NCBI GenBank assembly: GCA_017557625.1
Contig: JAFYYG010000046.1
Coordinates: 44,271-108,270, forward strand
Reading direction: 5' to 3'
DNA: 64,000 nucleotides
Source: Muribaculaceae bacterium
GTDB taxonomy: Bacteria > Bacteroidota > Bacteroidia > Bacteroidales > Muribaculaceae
In this document: positions 29,640 to 41,500 of the stretch, in pieces
Numbering within the stretch: the stretch's first letter is position 1
How the letters are laid out: each line of letters starts with the position of its first letter
Program-made: the position numbers and the translations under genes
Notes under the pieces: generated by a model
Database searches by the model: none
Seen by the model: the letters and a program-made list of their open reading frames with translations, nothing else
Told to the model about the DNA's origin: nothing

Positions 29640-31796
29640 TTATTTCAGATAATCCTCAAAATAGCGTGTAATACGTTCGTGGAGGTGGACGCTTTGGTGG
29701 CCACGCATATTGTGGCCCTGGCCGGGATATACATAGAAGTCAGGCTGGGTGTCGGCACCGATGCAGGCCTTTAGGAAGGAGTAGGCGTGCTGCGGCACTA
29801 CGGTTGGGTCGTTGAGACCTATGATGATTTGCAGTCTGCCTTTCAGGTCTTTTGCCTTGTGGATGAGGCTGGTTTGCGCATATCCCTCGGGGTTGCTTTG
29901 CGGTGTGTCCATGTAACGCTCACCGTACATCACTTCATACCATTTCCAGTCAATCACTGGTCCGCCGGCCACGCCCACTTTGAACACGTCGGGGTAGTTG
30001 GTCATCAGGCTTATTGTCATAAATCCTCCATAGCTCCAGCCGTGTACGCCTAGGCGTTGCATATCGACGTAGGGCAGTGAGCGCAGGTAGTCAACGCCAC
30101 ACATCTGGTCTTTCATCTCTTCCTGTCCCAGATGGCGGAAAGTAGCCTGCTCGAAATCTCGCCCGCGGTTCTCGCTGCCTCGGTTGTCGAGGATGAAGAG
30201 CAGATAGCCTTTCTGCGCCATGTAGGTCTCCCAACTACGGCTGCAGTAGTTCCATCTCGCGTCAACATTGTGGGCATGAGGTCCACCATAGACGTAAACC
30301 ACTGTGGGATATTTCTTTGTTGGGTCGAAGTCAACGGGCTTCACCATGCGGTAGTAGAGGTCGGTGACACCGTCGGCAGCCTTGAGAGTGCCGCAAGAAT
30401 ACTCAGGCACGTTATAACCCTCCCAGGGGTTGGAAGCTGTGTAGTAGCGCATTGCCTTGCCGGTGGCGGTGTTCACAATGGCGATATTGCGAGGCACGTC
30501 GGGCTCTTGATAGTAGTCGGCGAGCCAAGTGCAGTTGTCGTTGACAACAGCTCCATGCCAGCCCTTGCCGCCCTCGTCAACCCGAGTGCGCTTGCCGGTG
30601 GCGATGTCCACGCTGAAGATATTCTTCTGGATGGGGCTAATCTCGTTGCTGGTGATGATTATAGCTTTGTGCTCGGTGTCAAAGCCCAGCATCTCCATTA
30701 CCACCCACTTGCCGCTGGTGAGCTGCCTGACGAGAGAACCGTCGGCGTTGTGTAGATATAGGTGGTTGTAGCCGTCCTTCTGGCTCTGCATCACAAACTT
30801 GGTGGCATCCCAGGGCAGGAAAACGATGGGTGTGTTTGGCTCAACGTATTTGTCGCTTGTCTCGCGATAGAGTTCACCCACCTTTGCGCCCGTTGAGGCG
30901 TTGTAGTTCACAAGGCGGCAGTCGTTTTGGTCGCGGTTGAGTTCAAACATGTAAACCAGTTTGTCATCGGGGCTCCAGGCGATGTTGGTGAAATATCGGT
31001 CGGTGGGGTCACCCGTGTCGAGGTAGATTATTTTGCCTGATGTTATGTCGAGGATGCCCACTTGCACTATGTGGGAAGTCTGCCCTGCCATTGGGTATTT
31101 CTCGGGGGCAGGAGTGGCCTCTACTTGTGTGGAGTCGTCAATTTCGGGCACGGTGATGAGAGGGTAGTCGGCTACCATACTCTGATCCATGCGGTAGAAG
31201 GCGAGACGGTCGCCGCTGTTGCTCCAGAATGTGCCCTTCTCGATGCCGAACTCGTTGCGATGCACAGCTTGGGCATACACAATGTCGCGTGAGCCGTCAG
31301 TTGTTATTTGACGATAACCGCCGTTAGCGGTTGTGATCCAGAGGTTGTCATTCTTGACGTATGCTACATTGCGGCTGTTTTTATTCCAGTCGGCTTCTGA
31401 TTCATCGTTAATTATTTGACTCCACTCTGTTTTGTGGTTCTTGATGTCTAAGAGTATGCGTTTGTTGTTGCCATAAATCAGCATCAGCGGCTTGTCGGGG
31501 TAGGGGAACGAAGCCCATTTAAGGTTTGGAGCTTTGTCAAGTCCTGCCCAGTCTTTTATTTGTTGTGATGTGAAGGCCAATTTCTCCTTGCCGGTATTGG
31601 TGTCAACAGTCCAACATGAGTCTTTTTCCATGTGGAAGAGTTGGTTGCCGTGCCAGGTCAAATTTTTGGTCTTTGGCACCATGTTCTGGTAGTTCTTGCC
31701 ACCGAAGTTGAGGTCTTCAAGTGTAAACTGTTTTTGCGCGCTGGCTATTACAGAGCATAGCAGCATCACAGCAAAGCAATTAATAAATCGTCTCAT
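29640..31796 (-). CDS. Dipeptidyl peptidase IV, S9 family serine protease (718 aa)
   Basis: The start was set at 31796 (MRRFINCFAVMLLCSVIASAQ), which gives a proper signal peptide; a longer version would add 18 hydrophilic residues. The N-terminal two thirds form a DPP4-type beta-propeller; the C-terminal alpha/beta-hydrolase has the nucleophile serine in GWSYGGF, an Asp in NDPTVVP context and His in GQGHNMRGH. The enzyme removes X-Pro or X-Ala dipeptides in the periplasm or at the surface. Length fits the family. The ABC exporter half and queA lie upstream on the same strand. Confidence 0.9.
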   Translation of the reverse strand: MRRFINCFAVMLLCSVIASAQKQFTLEDLNFGGKNYQNMVPKTKNLTWHGNQLFHMEKDSCWTVDTNTGKEKLAFTSQQIKDWAGLDKAPNLKWASFPYPDKPLMLIYGNNKRILLDIKNHKTEWSQIINDESEADWNKNSRNVAYVKNDNLWITTANGGYRQITTDGSRDIVYAQAVHRNEFGIEKGTFWSNSGDRLAFYRMDQSMVADYPLITVPEIDDSTQVEATPAPEKYPMAGQTSHIVQVGILDITSGKIIYLDTGDPTDRYFTNIAWSPDDKLVYMFELNRDQNDCRLVNYNASTGAKVGELYRETSDKYVEPNTPIVFLPWDATKFVMQSQKDGYNHLYLHNADGSLVRQLTSGKWVVMEMLGFDTEHKAIIITSNEISPIQKNIFSVDIATGKRTRVDEGGKGWHGAVVNDNCTWLADYYQEPDVPRNIAIVNTATGKAMRYYTASNPWEGYNVPEYSCGTLKAADGVTDLYYRMVKPVDFDPTKKYPTVVYVYGGPHAHNVDARWNYCSRSWETYMAQKGYLLFILDNRGSENRGRDFEQATFRHLGQEEMKDQMCGVDYLRSLPYVDMQRLGVHGWSYGGFMTISLMTNYPDVFKVGVAGGPVIDWKWYEVMYGERYMDTPQSNPEGYAQTSLIHKAKDLKGRLQIIIGLNDPTVVPQHAYSFLKACIGADTQPDFYVYPGQGHNMRGHQSVHLHERITRYFEDYLK

Positions 31797-31865
31797 TGTT
31801 TTATAGATAGTTATGTTGGTTATTTGTTCTTTTTTTTGTTGCGTTAACAACGCAACATACAGGAC

Positions 31866-31918
31866 ATTTTTTCACTCTTCACTCTCCACTCTTTACTCTG
31901 CACTCTGCACTCTCCACT
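31866..31918. repeat. Degenerate cactct repeat
   Basis: Tandem cactctt/ccactct/gcactct units between the DPP IV and ABC transporter genes. Confidence 0.5.
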
Positions 31919-33717
31919 TATTTCGGTTTATCAAAGTCGCCAGAGTCTTGAGTTTGGATGGTGTAAATCTCGCGGTAGATGTCGTTGGTTTTGAGCAGGT
32001 TCTCGTGGGTGTCGAAGCCAGTGATGCGGCCGCTTTCCATCACGATGATGCGGTTGGCGTGCATCACGCTGTGAACACGCTGTGCCACGATAATCTTGGT
32101 AACCTCGGGCATATATTCGCGCAGTGCCTTGCTGATGCGGGCATCGGTAGCTGTGTCGCAGGCACTGGTGGAGTCGTCGAGGACAAGCACTTTGGGGCTT
32201 TTGAGCAATGCGCGCGCTATGCACAGGCGCTGCTTTTGGCCTCCCGACACGTTGGCACCGCCTTGCTCGATTATGGTGTTGTAGCCGTCGGGCATCTCCT
32301 CGATAAACTCGTCGGCGCATGCTAGCTTGCAGGCGTGTTTGCACTCCTCAAGTGTGGCGTTGGTTTTTCCCCAGCGCAAGTTGTCGAGCACGGTGCCGCT
32401 GAAGAGCACATTCTTCTGCAATACCATCGACACGTTGTTGCGTAGCGTCTCGAGGTCGTAGTCGCGCACGTCAACACCGCCCACCATTATGCTGCCTTCG
32501 GTCACGTCATACATGCGGCTGATGAGCATGGCGAGCGTAGATTTGCCGCAACCCGTGCCGCCGATTATGCCTATCGTCTCTCCACTGTTGATGTGGATGT
32601 TGACATCATTGACGGCATAGTCGCAGTCGATTATGGCTGCCAAAGATTGTCCTGCTAGTAAAGTGGCGGGGGTGGGAGGGGCTCCAGTTTTATTATATGT
32701 GAACTTCACGTTGTTGAAGTCGATACTGCCGTCAGAAACTGTCAAAATAGGGTTCTCGGGGTTCACGATGTCGGCTTTTTCGTTGATGACCTCCGCCACG
32801 CGTTTGCCGCTGGCGGCGCTCATGGTTAATTGCACGAAAATCATCGAGAGCATCATCAGTGCCGAGAGGATGGTCATCACGTAGGTGAAGAGCGAGGTGA
32901 GCTGGCCAGTAGTGAGGTCGCCGCCCACAATCTGCTTGGCGCCAAACCATGACAAAGAGATGATGCAGCCATAAACTACAATCATCATCACTGGGTGGTT
33001 CAACGCCATCAGGCTCTCGGTCTTTACAAAGAGCTTGTAAAGTCCTCGTGCCGCCTTGCTGAACTTTTTGTTCTCATAATCCTCACGCACAAAGGCTTTC
33101 ACGACGCGAATCGCTGAGACATTCTCCTGAACCACATTGTTGAGGTCGTCATATTTCTTGAAAACCTGCGTGAAAAGTTTCACGGTGCGGCTGATGATGA
33201 GGTAGAGCGCAGTGCCCAAGATTACAAGCGCGATAATGAAGATAAGGCTCATCTTGGTGTTGATGAACACGCACATGAAGATGCTGAAAATCAGGTTCAG
33301 AGGGGCTCGCACCGACACTCTGAGCAACATCTGGAAGGCGTTCTGGAGATTGTTCACATCGGTGGTCATGCGTGTTACGAGTCCCGATGAGCTGAACTTG
33401 TCGATATTGGAGAACGAGAACGTTTGTATGTTGCGGAACATGGCATCGCGTAAGTTGCGGGCGAAGCCCGATGACGCTATCGCCGAGAAGCGACCCGCCA
33501 AGATGCCGAAAATCATACTCATGGTAGCTAAAACGAGCATGATGGCACCATATTTATACACGTCGGGCAAGTCGTTTTGAGCAATGCCCTCGTCGATGAT
33601 CCATGATGTGACGTAAGGTATCAGCACTCCCATCACCACCTCCAGCGAGATGAAAATCGGGGTGAGTATCGAGGCGGTCTTAAACGTGCCAATCTGTTTT
33701 AATAATGTCTTTAGCAA
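31918..33717 (-). CDS. ABC exporter half-transporter (membrane domain plus ATPase, 599 aa)
   Basis: Six membrane helices occupy about residues 15-300. The ATPase carries Walker A GGTGCGKST, Q-loop VLQKNVLF, signature NVSGGQKQR and Walker B VLVLDDSTSACD. The usual catalytic Glu after Walker B is Asp followed by Ser, as in the degenerate-site half of heterodimeric multidrug exporters such as the YheI/BmrC type, so a partner half-transporter may exist elsewhere. Between the YNKTG strand and the Walker A strand there is an extra segment of about 20 residues (APPTPATLLAGQSLAAI) that looks like an in-frame insertion. Substrate unknown; drug or lipid export is usual. Confidence 0.85.
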   Translation of the reverse strand: MLKTLLKQIGTFKTASILTPIFISLEVVMGVLIPYVTSWIIDEGIAQNDLPDVYKYGAIMLVLATMSMIFGILAGRFSAIASSGFARNLRDAMFRNIQTFSFSNIDKFSSSGLVTRMTTDVNNLQNAFQMLLRVSVRAPLNLIFSIFMCVFINTKMSLIFIIALVILGTALYLIISRTVKLFTQVFKKYDDLNNVVQENVSAIRVVKAFVREDYENKKFSKAARGLYKLFVKTESLMALNHPVMMIVVYGCIISLSWFGAKQIVGGDLTTGQLTSLFTYVMTILSALMMLSMIFVQLTMSAASGKRVAEVINEKADIVNPENPILTVSDGSIDFNNVKFTYNKTGAPPTPATLLAGQSLAAIIDCDYAVNDVNIHINSGETIGIIGGTGCGKSTLAMLISRMYDVTEGSIMVGGVDVRDYDLETLRNNVSMVLQKNVLFSGTVLDNLRWGKTNATLEECKHACKLACADEFIEEMPDGYNTIIEQGGANVSGGQKQRLCIARALLKSPKVLVLDDSTSACDTATDARISKALREYMPEVTKIIVAQRVHSVMHANRIIVMESGRITGFDTHENLLKTNDIYREIYTIQTQDSGDFDKPK

Positions 33718-33834
33718 AGTGGTGATGTTTATTTTAATATTTAAAGTGTGGCAAAGATAAGGCTTTTTGCTTGAATATCCAAAAAATAGTTTATATGTGA
33801 TATGGAATAGGTGAGAGCTGACTTCAGTTCCTTC

Positions 33835-35133
33835 TTAAAGAAAGAGGCAGGCGTCGCCGTAGCTCAGGAAGCGGAAGTTATGGGCGAGGGCGTAGTCGTA
33901 GATGCCGCGCCAGTTGTCGTTGCCCACGAAGGCAGCAACGAGCAGCAGCAGGGTGCTCTGGGGCTGGTGGAAGTTGGTAATCATGCCACGGACGATACGG
34001 TAGGTGTAGCCTGGCGCTATCATCAGTTGGGTGCTGCCCAAGTAGTCGTTGGCATTGTGACGGTCGAGGTAATCGACGATGTTTTGAAGTGCCTGCTGTG
34101 GGGTTATTTCACACGGAGTGGTGTAGGGCATCCACTGGGTTATGCGCAGCTCCTCCTCGGTGGCATCGGGGTTGCTCTCAAGAATTTGCCCTACATAATA
34201 TAGGCTTTCCAATGTGCGGACGCTGGTGGTGCCTACGGCGATTACTGGTCGTGTGGTAGTGGCGAGCTCTGCGAGCAGGTCACGCGGCACGCTGATGAAC
34301 TCGGTGTGCATGGCGTGGTCGCCTATGTTGTCGCTCTTCACGGGTTGGAAGGTGCCGGCTCCCACATGCAGGGTGAGTTCGCGCCGCTCAATGCCTCTGC
34401 GGTCGCACTCGGCGAGCACATCGTCGGTGAAGTGGAGGCCTGCTGTTGGCGCCGCCACGCTGCCGTCGATGTGGCTATATACGGTCTGGTAGTCGGTAAG
34501 GTCGCTCTTCTCCGTGCCTCGGTTGAGGTAGGGGGGGATAGGAATTTCTCCCAATGCTTCTAAAACAGAGGCAAAGGTCACATTATTGCAGGAGTGATTC
34601 TGTAGATTCTCGGATTTTGTCATACTCCCCCCGGCCCCCTCTATCTTAGAGGGGGAGCTTCCCTGCCAAGAGAACGTTATCTCAAAGGCGTTTCCTCGGC
34701 GCTCGCCTCGTGTAGCGTTAATGGTGATGGTGTCGCCGTCAATCTTAATTTCTTGGGTGAGAGCACCGCTTTTCCAGCGCTTGCTGTTGCCCACCAGGCA
34801 AAGCCATGTGCATTGACTGGTAGTCTGGAAAATGAGTTGGTAGTCGTGTGGAGTGACTGGTTCCAAGCAGAATATCTCTATCTGACTGCCAGTGGATTTG
34901 CGGAATCTCAGGCGTGCGTTGATGACACGGGTGTTGTTGTAGATGAGCAGAGCATTGCTGGGCAACAGCGAGGGCACTTCGTGGAAGATGTGCTCCTCAA
35001 TTGCGTTGTCCTTATACATAAGCACTTTGCACTGCTCGCGTTGTGCCAGTGGATGCTTAGCAATGCGCTCATCGGGGAGCGGATAGTTATAATCGGCGAT
35101 GCGCAGGTTGCGCACTTTATCTAATGTGTTCAT
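33835..35133 (-). CDS. queA: S-adenosylmethionine:tRNA ribosyltransferase-isomerase
   Basis: It opens with a QueA-type start (IADYNYPLPDERIAKHPL) and contains YNNTRVINARL, GEIPIPPYLNR, SVAAPTAGLHFT, LHVGAGTFQPV and MHTEFISVP, the signature blocks of the enzyme that adds epoxyqueuosine's cyclopentene part to preQ1 in tRNA. At 432 residues it is longer than the usual 340-360. Part of the excess is an in-frame insert near residues 155-180 (QGSSPSKIEGAGGSMTK) encoded by a hairpin-forming, C/G-run-rich DNA segment around 34620-34665. The core motifs on both sides are intact. Confidence 0.93.
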   Translation of the reverse strand: MNTLDKVRNLRIADYNYPLPDERIAKHPLAQREQCKVLMYKDNAIEEHIFHEVPSLLPSNALLIYNNTRVINARLRFRKSTGSQIEIFCLEPVTPHDYQLIFQTTSQCTWLCLVGNSKRWKSGALTQEIKIDGDTITINATRGERRGNAFEITFSWQGSSPSKIEGAGGSMTKSENLQNHSCNNVTFASVLEALGEIPIPPYLNRGTEKSDLTDYQTVYSHIDGSVAAPTAGLHFTDDVLAECDRRGIERRELTLHVGAGTFQPVKSDNIGDHAMHTEFISVPRDLLAELATTTRPVIAVGTTSVRTLESLYYVGQILESNPDATEEELRITQWMPYTTPCEITPQQALQNIVDYLDRHNANDYLGSTQLMIAPGYTYRIVRGMITNFHQPQSTLLLLVAAFVGNDNWRGIYDYALAHNFRFLSYGDACLFL

Positions 35134-35175
35134 AGTTTAATTTTTCTGCAAAATTACAACATTTATTTCACAAAT

Positions 35176-35206
35176 TTTGCCTTTTCAGAAAAATGTATTA
35201 CCTTTG
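35176..35206 (+). promoter_or_regulatory. Consensus promoter of tRNA-Arg
   Basis: TTTG (35176-35179), exactly 19 bases, TACCTTTG (35199-35206), 36 bases before the tRNA. It is a useful in-window reference for the same spacing at 10928 and 16297. Confidence 0.85.
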
Positions 35207-35241
35207 CACCGCTTTTTGAGGAAGTGAAACTCAAAAAAGCT

Positions 35242-35315
35242 GGATCGGTAGCTCAGCTGGATAGAGCAACAGCCTTCTAAGCTGTGGGTCCTGGGTTCGA
35301 ATCCCAGCCGATTCA
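35242..35315 (+). tRNA. tRNA-Arg (anticodon UCU)
   Basis: Acceptor ggatcgg/ccgattc (one G-U), D-arm with AGCTCAGCTGG, anticodon stem acagc/gctgt with loop ctTCTaa, and T-arm ctggg-ttcgaat-cccag. No CCA is encoded. Confidence 0.95.
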
Positions 35316-35326
35316 CAAAGATTTTT

Positions 35327-35363
35327 GCCAATCGTTTGAATGTCAAATGGTTGGCGTTTTTTT
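35327..35363 (+). terminator. Terminator of tRNA-Arg
   Basis: A 13-pair stem (gccaatcgtttga / tcaaatggttggc, two G-U) followed by seven T. Confidence 0.8.
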
Positions 35364-35529
35364 GTTCCCTTCAAGCGGATCAAGGCGGAGCCGTGATACA
35401 GTGATTCTCCTAGAGAGCGGTTATTTCCTTGAGGACGGTTGTTCTAAACCATTTTTCGAAAAAAAGGTATATTTATCCATTGAAAACTTAAATTGTGTTG
35501 AAACTGCCAATTATATAATAAATTAGTTG

Positions 35530-35537
35530 TATATTTG
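35530..35537 (+). promoter_or_regulatory. Promoter of the giant secreted protein
   Basis: TATATTTG 49 bases before the ATG at 35587. The remaining sequence from 35364 to here holds nothing else recognisable. Confidence 0.5.
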
Positions 35538-35586
35538 CAATTTTAATTCATGATGAAAAAATAATTATCAAATAATATCTATAAAA

Positions 35587-38500
35587 ATGAAAATTCAAAA
35601 ACTACTAATGCGTTTAGCGTTGATAATGACGTTGTTGTTATCACCGCTTGTGGCGAGGGCCATTTCGGGTAACTACAACGACCCTGGTGGTGGTTCTTAC
35701 TGGTGCAACGTGTATGTCGCCCATGTGAGCGACGGCAAGAGTTACAGTTGGTGCACTGGTAAGAGCGAAGATGCGGAGATGAACAATTTCCGTGGCTTCG
35801 AGAGTGAGCACAACGGAGCAGTCTCCGCTGAATATCCAACCATCAGAATGAAGTTTAGATATCATTACCCTCAAGCCAAGGACTTTGAGAAAAATGGAAG
35901 TAAGCAGGAATTCTATGTGATGACCCGTGGAGGCTCACTTCACAAAATCGGAGAGTGGCCTAAAGGTGGCAACTTCAAACAGACCGACTACACCTACGGT
36001 GTGATTGGCGAAGGTAGCATGGACGGCACATGGCTGTCGTTCCGCTACACTCCCAACCTGGCGGGCATTGAGAATGTCACTGCCATCCAGATTGAGAGTG
36101 ATACCTATTATCATCAGGACAACTTTTGGCACAGTGACTACGACTTCACAATTCATTGCCGTTACCTGCGTGGTGTATCAATGGAATTTGAAAAATGTCG
36201 CGATGCAAATGTTGAGTGGAATTCTCCCGACAAGATAAAAGTGACTGCCGAGAACAGTTGGCTGCCTAGCTCTTTTGGTAATAATGTAAGTAACTTTACA
36301 TATACGAGCAAATACGATGCCATGGTGATGGTTGAGGGCAAGAAATACAGTAGCGGTTTATTCACTGCCGTTAACCGAGGCTCAGGCTCGCTTGAACTCG
36401 ATGTTCCTATTAACAAAGACTTCAACGTTGAGGTAATAAGAAATACCACCATTACTTACAAATATAACAACCGGGATGTTTCGTTAAACTTCAATGAGAA
36501 TGAAAGGTCAATCATCCCATGCAAAGCTTTTAACAACACGTCTCCCAATTTGAGTGCGTCGTTCAATCAAGTGACTGGAGAGATGCGATTGCAATGGGAT
36601 GTTGATGACGACATAGCGGCAGACGGGGACTTCCAGATTTATCGCACCACAATGAACGAATATGGGTCCTATACAGGCAATCGCCAGAAACTAAGTTCCA
36701 CTTCCAAGAACTATTTCACCGACAATGCCGAATATGGTCTGGAATACAACAAGCGATATCGTTACGAGATTTTACAGCTCAAGAATAGCTGGGGCAATGT
36801 TGAGATTCCTGATAATCCCAATTCCGAAACAGGTGTCAATGCGGCAACTGTTTTGACCAATACTATTCCAGTGATTCCTCTGCACCTATCGCAAGATGTC
36901 AGTGTCACCGATAATATCAAGATTGACTGGAATTTTGGCAATGTACCACAGAGTGAGACTGATGTCAATTTCTTTGTGAACCGAATAGATCCAGATGGAA
37001 CCGTAAGAACCCATTACGGACAAGTTACAGTGCCTCGTAACGCAGGAGAAGCATCGTTTACCGATGATAAGCCGGCCTCGTCGTGTGAGGTGTATCGATA
37101 TTATGTGACCGCCGACATGATTGGCGGCAAACTGCATTTCACCAGCGACACATTGCAGTCAAGCCTACTTGATGGCAGTATAGTTACCGGTGTCACTATC
37201 AGTAAGGGCAACTACCAGGGGAGCGTACATGTGAACTGGACTGCAAAGCAAGTGGGCACCAGTCCAACTTACTATGAGGTACACCGACGATTCATCGGTG
37301 CCAGCGACTGGCTCACAATCGGATCCACTTCAGGCACTACTACCAATTACACATATATAGATCAAACGGCTGAGCCGGGAAGATTTTATGAATATCGTGT
37401 AGCTGCCTACTCCCCCGACTGTGACGGCACAGGCCGAGTTATCAGCAATGCGATTGTTGAGAGCGGATTCAGCCAAGCTGCGGGTGTGATTGCTGGAAGA
37501 GTGCAGTTTGATACGGGTACGGCGGTAGATAACGTGAGACTGAATTTGATACGTAATGGTGACGAGAATTCGCGTCCGCAATTCTACAGTCGCAATATGC
37601 TTGAGACTGGTGGTGGTATGGAATGGCATACCAATGCCCAGACCGCAAACAGTATGCTTCGCCTTGACCGACCATTCACAGTGCAAATGTGGCTTAATCC
37701 CGAAAAAGACCAGCAATGGGTCGGACTCTTTACAATAGACAATTACGATGCCAATTCTGTTGATGATGAAGGACATGTTAGAGGCTATAATTTCGGACTG
37801 TTCAATTACAATCACAACCAGTATGGCGGCGACCATGACGGATTTGCTTTGATGTTAAAATTCAGCGGCACCGAAAAGTGGTTCAAAAATCCTGTCACCA
37901 ATGCTTACGGAGTAATTGAATATAACAAATATAGCCATATTACCATCCGCAATAATGCCGATGGCACAATAGCCTTCATTATCAATGGAGATGTTGAGAA
38001 TCCTTATATCTTTGATGTAAACCAGTTGGCTCCTTATGTCAACTTCAATTACAGCGAAATTCCAGCCGACGACAATGGCGTGGTGAAAGTGAAAATATGC
38101 TCAACCTACGGTGGAACACATCAAAACACCCTTAAGGGCAACATCGATGAGGTGAGAATATGGAATCGTGCATTACCCGACAATGAAATCGTTACCAACT
38201 ACGACCGTCTGTTGAGTGGTCGCGAAAACGGTTTAAAAGTTTATTGGACATTTGACGAAGGTTTAGAGGAATATGCTTTCGATTACTCTTATACCGATGG
38301 CGTTCCTAACGGAAACCACCCAATTCTAGGCCATAGCAACCGTCCATCGGAGATAGTGCCCAGTGAGGAAAAACTTTCGCTATATGGCATCACCAACACC
38401 AACGGTGAGTACATAATTCGTGGCATACCATTCACAGGCAGCGGCACTGGCTACACCGTGGCACCTAGCAAGGGAGTTCATTCATTCAATCCCACCAGTC

Positions 38501-41500
38501 GTACCGGTTTCATCAGTGCAAATTCGCTGTCGCTCAATGGTTATGACTTTACTGACGTTTCTTCATTTAACGTGAGTGGAACAATTCGCTATTCAGGAAC
38601 CGATGTTCCTGTAGATAGTGTTAATTTCTATATAGACGGAACTCCATGCAGCAAGAATGGCGACCTAATTATGAGCGATGCCAATGGAGAGTATCTGATT
38701 TCTGTTCCCATTGGTGAGCACTATATTGAGGCTCGTCGCAATGGCCACACATTTGAGCTTGGAGGACGATATCCCGCAACCGTAGGAGAGACCTACAACT
38801 TTGTAGAGCCTACTCACATTGATTTCTTTGATAACACGCTGGTAAACTTCAGTGGTCGCATCACAGGTGGCCAAGCCGAGGGCGAGAAACCACTTGGATA
38901 TGGCGTGAGTCGAAATACCATTGGTCAGGCAGTCATAACATTGGGTATGCTCGACCATCCACAGAGACGAATAAATGTGATAAAACAGGAAAACGGTACC
39001 ACCGTCTCGTGGGAGGACAACCCAAATAAGGTAGATATTGCATCGGCAAGTGATGTTATCAAAAGTACAGCTTGGCGAGGTTATGGCGATGCCGACGAGG
39101 TAAAGAATGTCTATATCGTTTCCGACAGTGTAACTGGTGAGTTCAGTGCTATGCTGCCACCGTTGAGATATAATGTCAAGGGCATTACATTCAAGACTAA
39201 CACACCGCTGAATGAGAGCCAGCCATTTGTTTCGGTTCCGGCTATAAACCTCATCAACCCTCTCGACAGTGTTCGTCCTGACACGCTCTGGAACGATGAC
39301 CACAAGACTTATGCAACGCTTTACCGCCCCAACAAGACTATGCGCCTCACGTACCGCAGCAATCCTGTGTTTGACGTGAAGCAGACTGGAGCTCCATCTG
39401 GAGCTTTCGGTACCGACACGTTGATGTTAGGCAAAAATGAAGACATTGCCGTTCCACTTTATTCGGTCAACGAGAACACTGGTAATGTCACTTATAATTA
39501 CAGCTATCCAGTATTTCAGCAACGACGTGAGTATAATTTCAGAATCAAGGTTTATGAACCTTACACAAACTACGATACAGGACCAGGAGTGCTATATAAA
39601 GCCGCACTTTCCGACAGCATCATCACCATCAACAATGAGCTGAGCGGTGATGCATCAGTGGTGATAGAGGATGTGCACAACGACACAATCAATGTCAACC
39701 GTGGAGATATTGTTCCGCTGGAAGCCAACCAAATGCGTCTCGACAGTATAGGAGAGGCAATCTACAAGTGGAAGGCGGGATATCCTAACCTTTACGCTCC
39801 TCACACTCGCACGATGAACATGAGCACTGTTGTAAATGGGCGCAGCTACAACTGGCAGCCCAATAGTTTTGAAGGCATAATACTTGGAGTCATACCAACA
39901 GGAACTAATTTCATAACTGCTGGTCCCGACAAGGTTGAGATGGTGCTGCGCGACCCACCAGGCAGTCAATCAACATTGACATGGGGGGTTGACACTGTCA
40001 CTACCAAGTATCATTATCGACTCGATGGTGCACATAATGCTGATGAGCTGAATGTGACTTACCTAGGTGGTTGTAAAATAACAACCATATTAGGTATGCT
40101 ACCTGTTGCCGCCGAGAACGACTTGGAGTTCATAAATGAACAAACAGGAACATTCAAGTATGAGCTAAAGCATGATTGGGACAATACATCTTATACAACT
40201 TACACTAACTCACATTCTGTGAGTACATCCAGCCGCGACAAGTTTGTGGGATGTGATGGAGATGTGTTTATGGGCTATTCTACAAATTACATTATAGGCT
40301 CTGCCGATCAAGTGGGACTATTCAAACAAGACAACGGCACTTGGGCATTAGGTACTGACCAGTGCGTCACTGTGGGTGAGAGTTTTGGCACACATTTCGA
40401 ATATCCGCAACGCTACATAGAGAACACCTTAATCCCCAACATTAAGAAAGCTCGTAATAGTGCTTTGACTCACATCTCCAGCATGAGCGAGATAGAGGAA
40501 CACCCATTAGTTCCAACCTATTACACTCTGCTTGATAAGGAAGATGAACGCTTCGGCTCGTCGAACGATGATACAGAAGTATGGGGTAGTGAAGCCAAAG
40601 ATGGATATGACGGCCCAAGCTACTGGTTCCGTTATCCTGATGATTATAAGGGCTGTGACAGTGTGAAGTGGCAGAATGAGAATGTACGCTTGTGGCAAAA
40701 CCGCATGGCCGACAATGAGGAGGACAAGATTAAAGCCTTTAATGACACGAAATACAAGAAAGGCAACGAATCGTTCGCTTACGGTACCACGGTTACAAAT
40801 TCTGTGACAACCAACAAGATTACAAAAGACAATCACACATTCTCTTTCACTTTCAACCTTGCTTGGGGAGCGAAGGTCGGTATAACCAACAATGGTCATG
40901 GAGTGGTAATCAAAAACGATCTTTCGGGAGGATATCACTACACCGAGGGGGATGTTAATGAACACCAGTACAAGACGACTTTCTCCTATTCGTTTGTTGA
41001 TGCGTCGAGAGGTACGGCCCACACGGTTGATATTTTTGAGTCTCCGCGCGGGTGGAGCCCGCTTTTCCGCACTCGTGCAGGTCAAACTCGATGCCCTTAT
41101 GAGCCAGAGAGGCGTACCAAGTACTATAATCCTGGCACTTTGCTCGATTACTCGACAATGAAGCTCGACAATCCTAAGATTGCCATTCCAGAGAAGAACA
41201 TCGTTGATGTTCCTGCTGGGCAGACCGCTCAGCTTCAAATCAGCCTCACCAACGAGAGCGAGACACACGACAACTATAACGTGGTGTGGCTTACTGTTGA
41301 CCCATCTACCAACCCTGACGGACTTCAGGTGATGATTGACGGCCAACCACTCGCCACCACCAACGAGATTTGGATTCCTTACGGACAAATCATGCATCGC
41401 ACACTCACATTGAAGCAAAGCAACCCAGCAGTGCTTGACTACAACAATGTGAAACTCGACTTGCTTAGCACTTGTCAGGATGAGGTGGTGTTTGACTCAG

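Noticed and set aside
35284-35526. Open frame overlapping the tRNA-Arg 3' half
   Set aside because: It begins inside the tRNA and spans its terminator; no coding signal.
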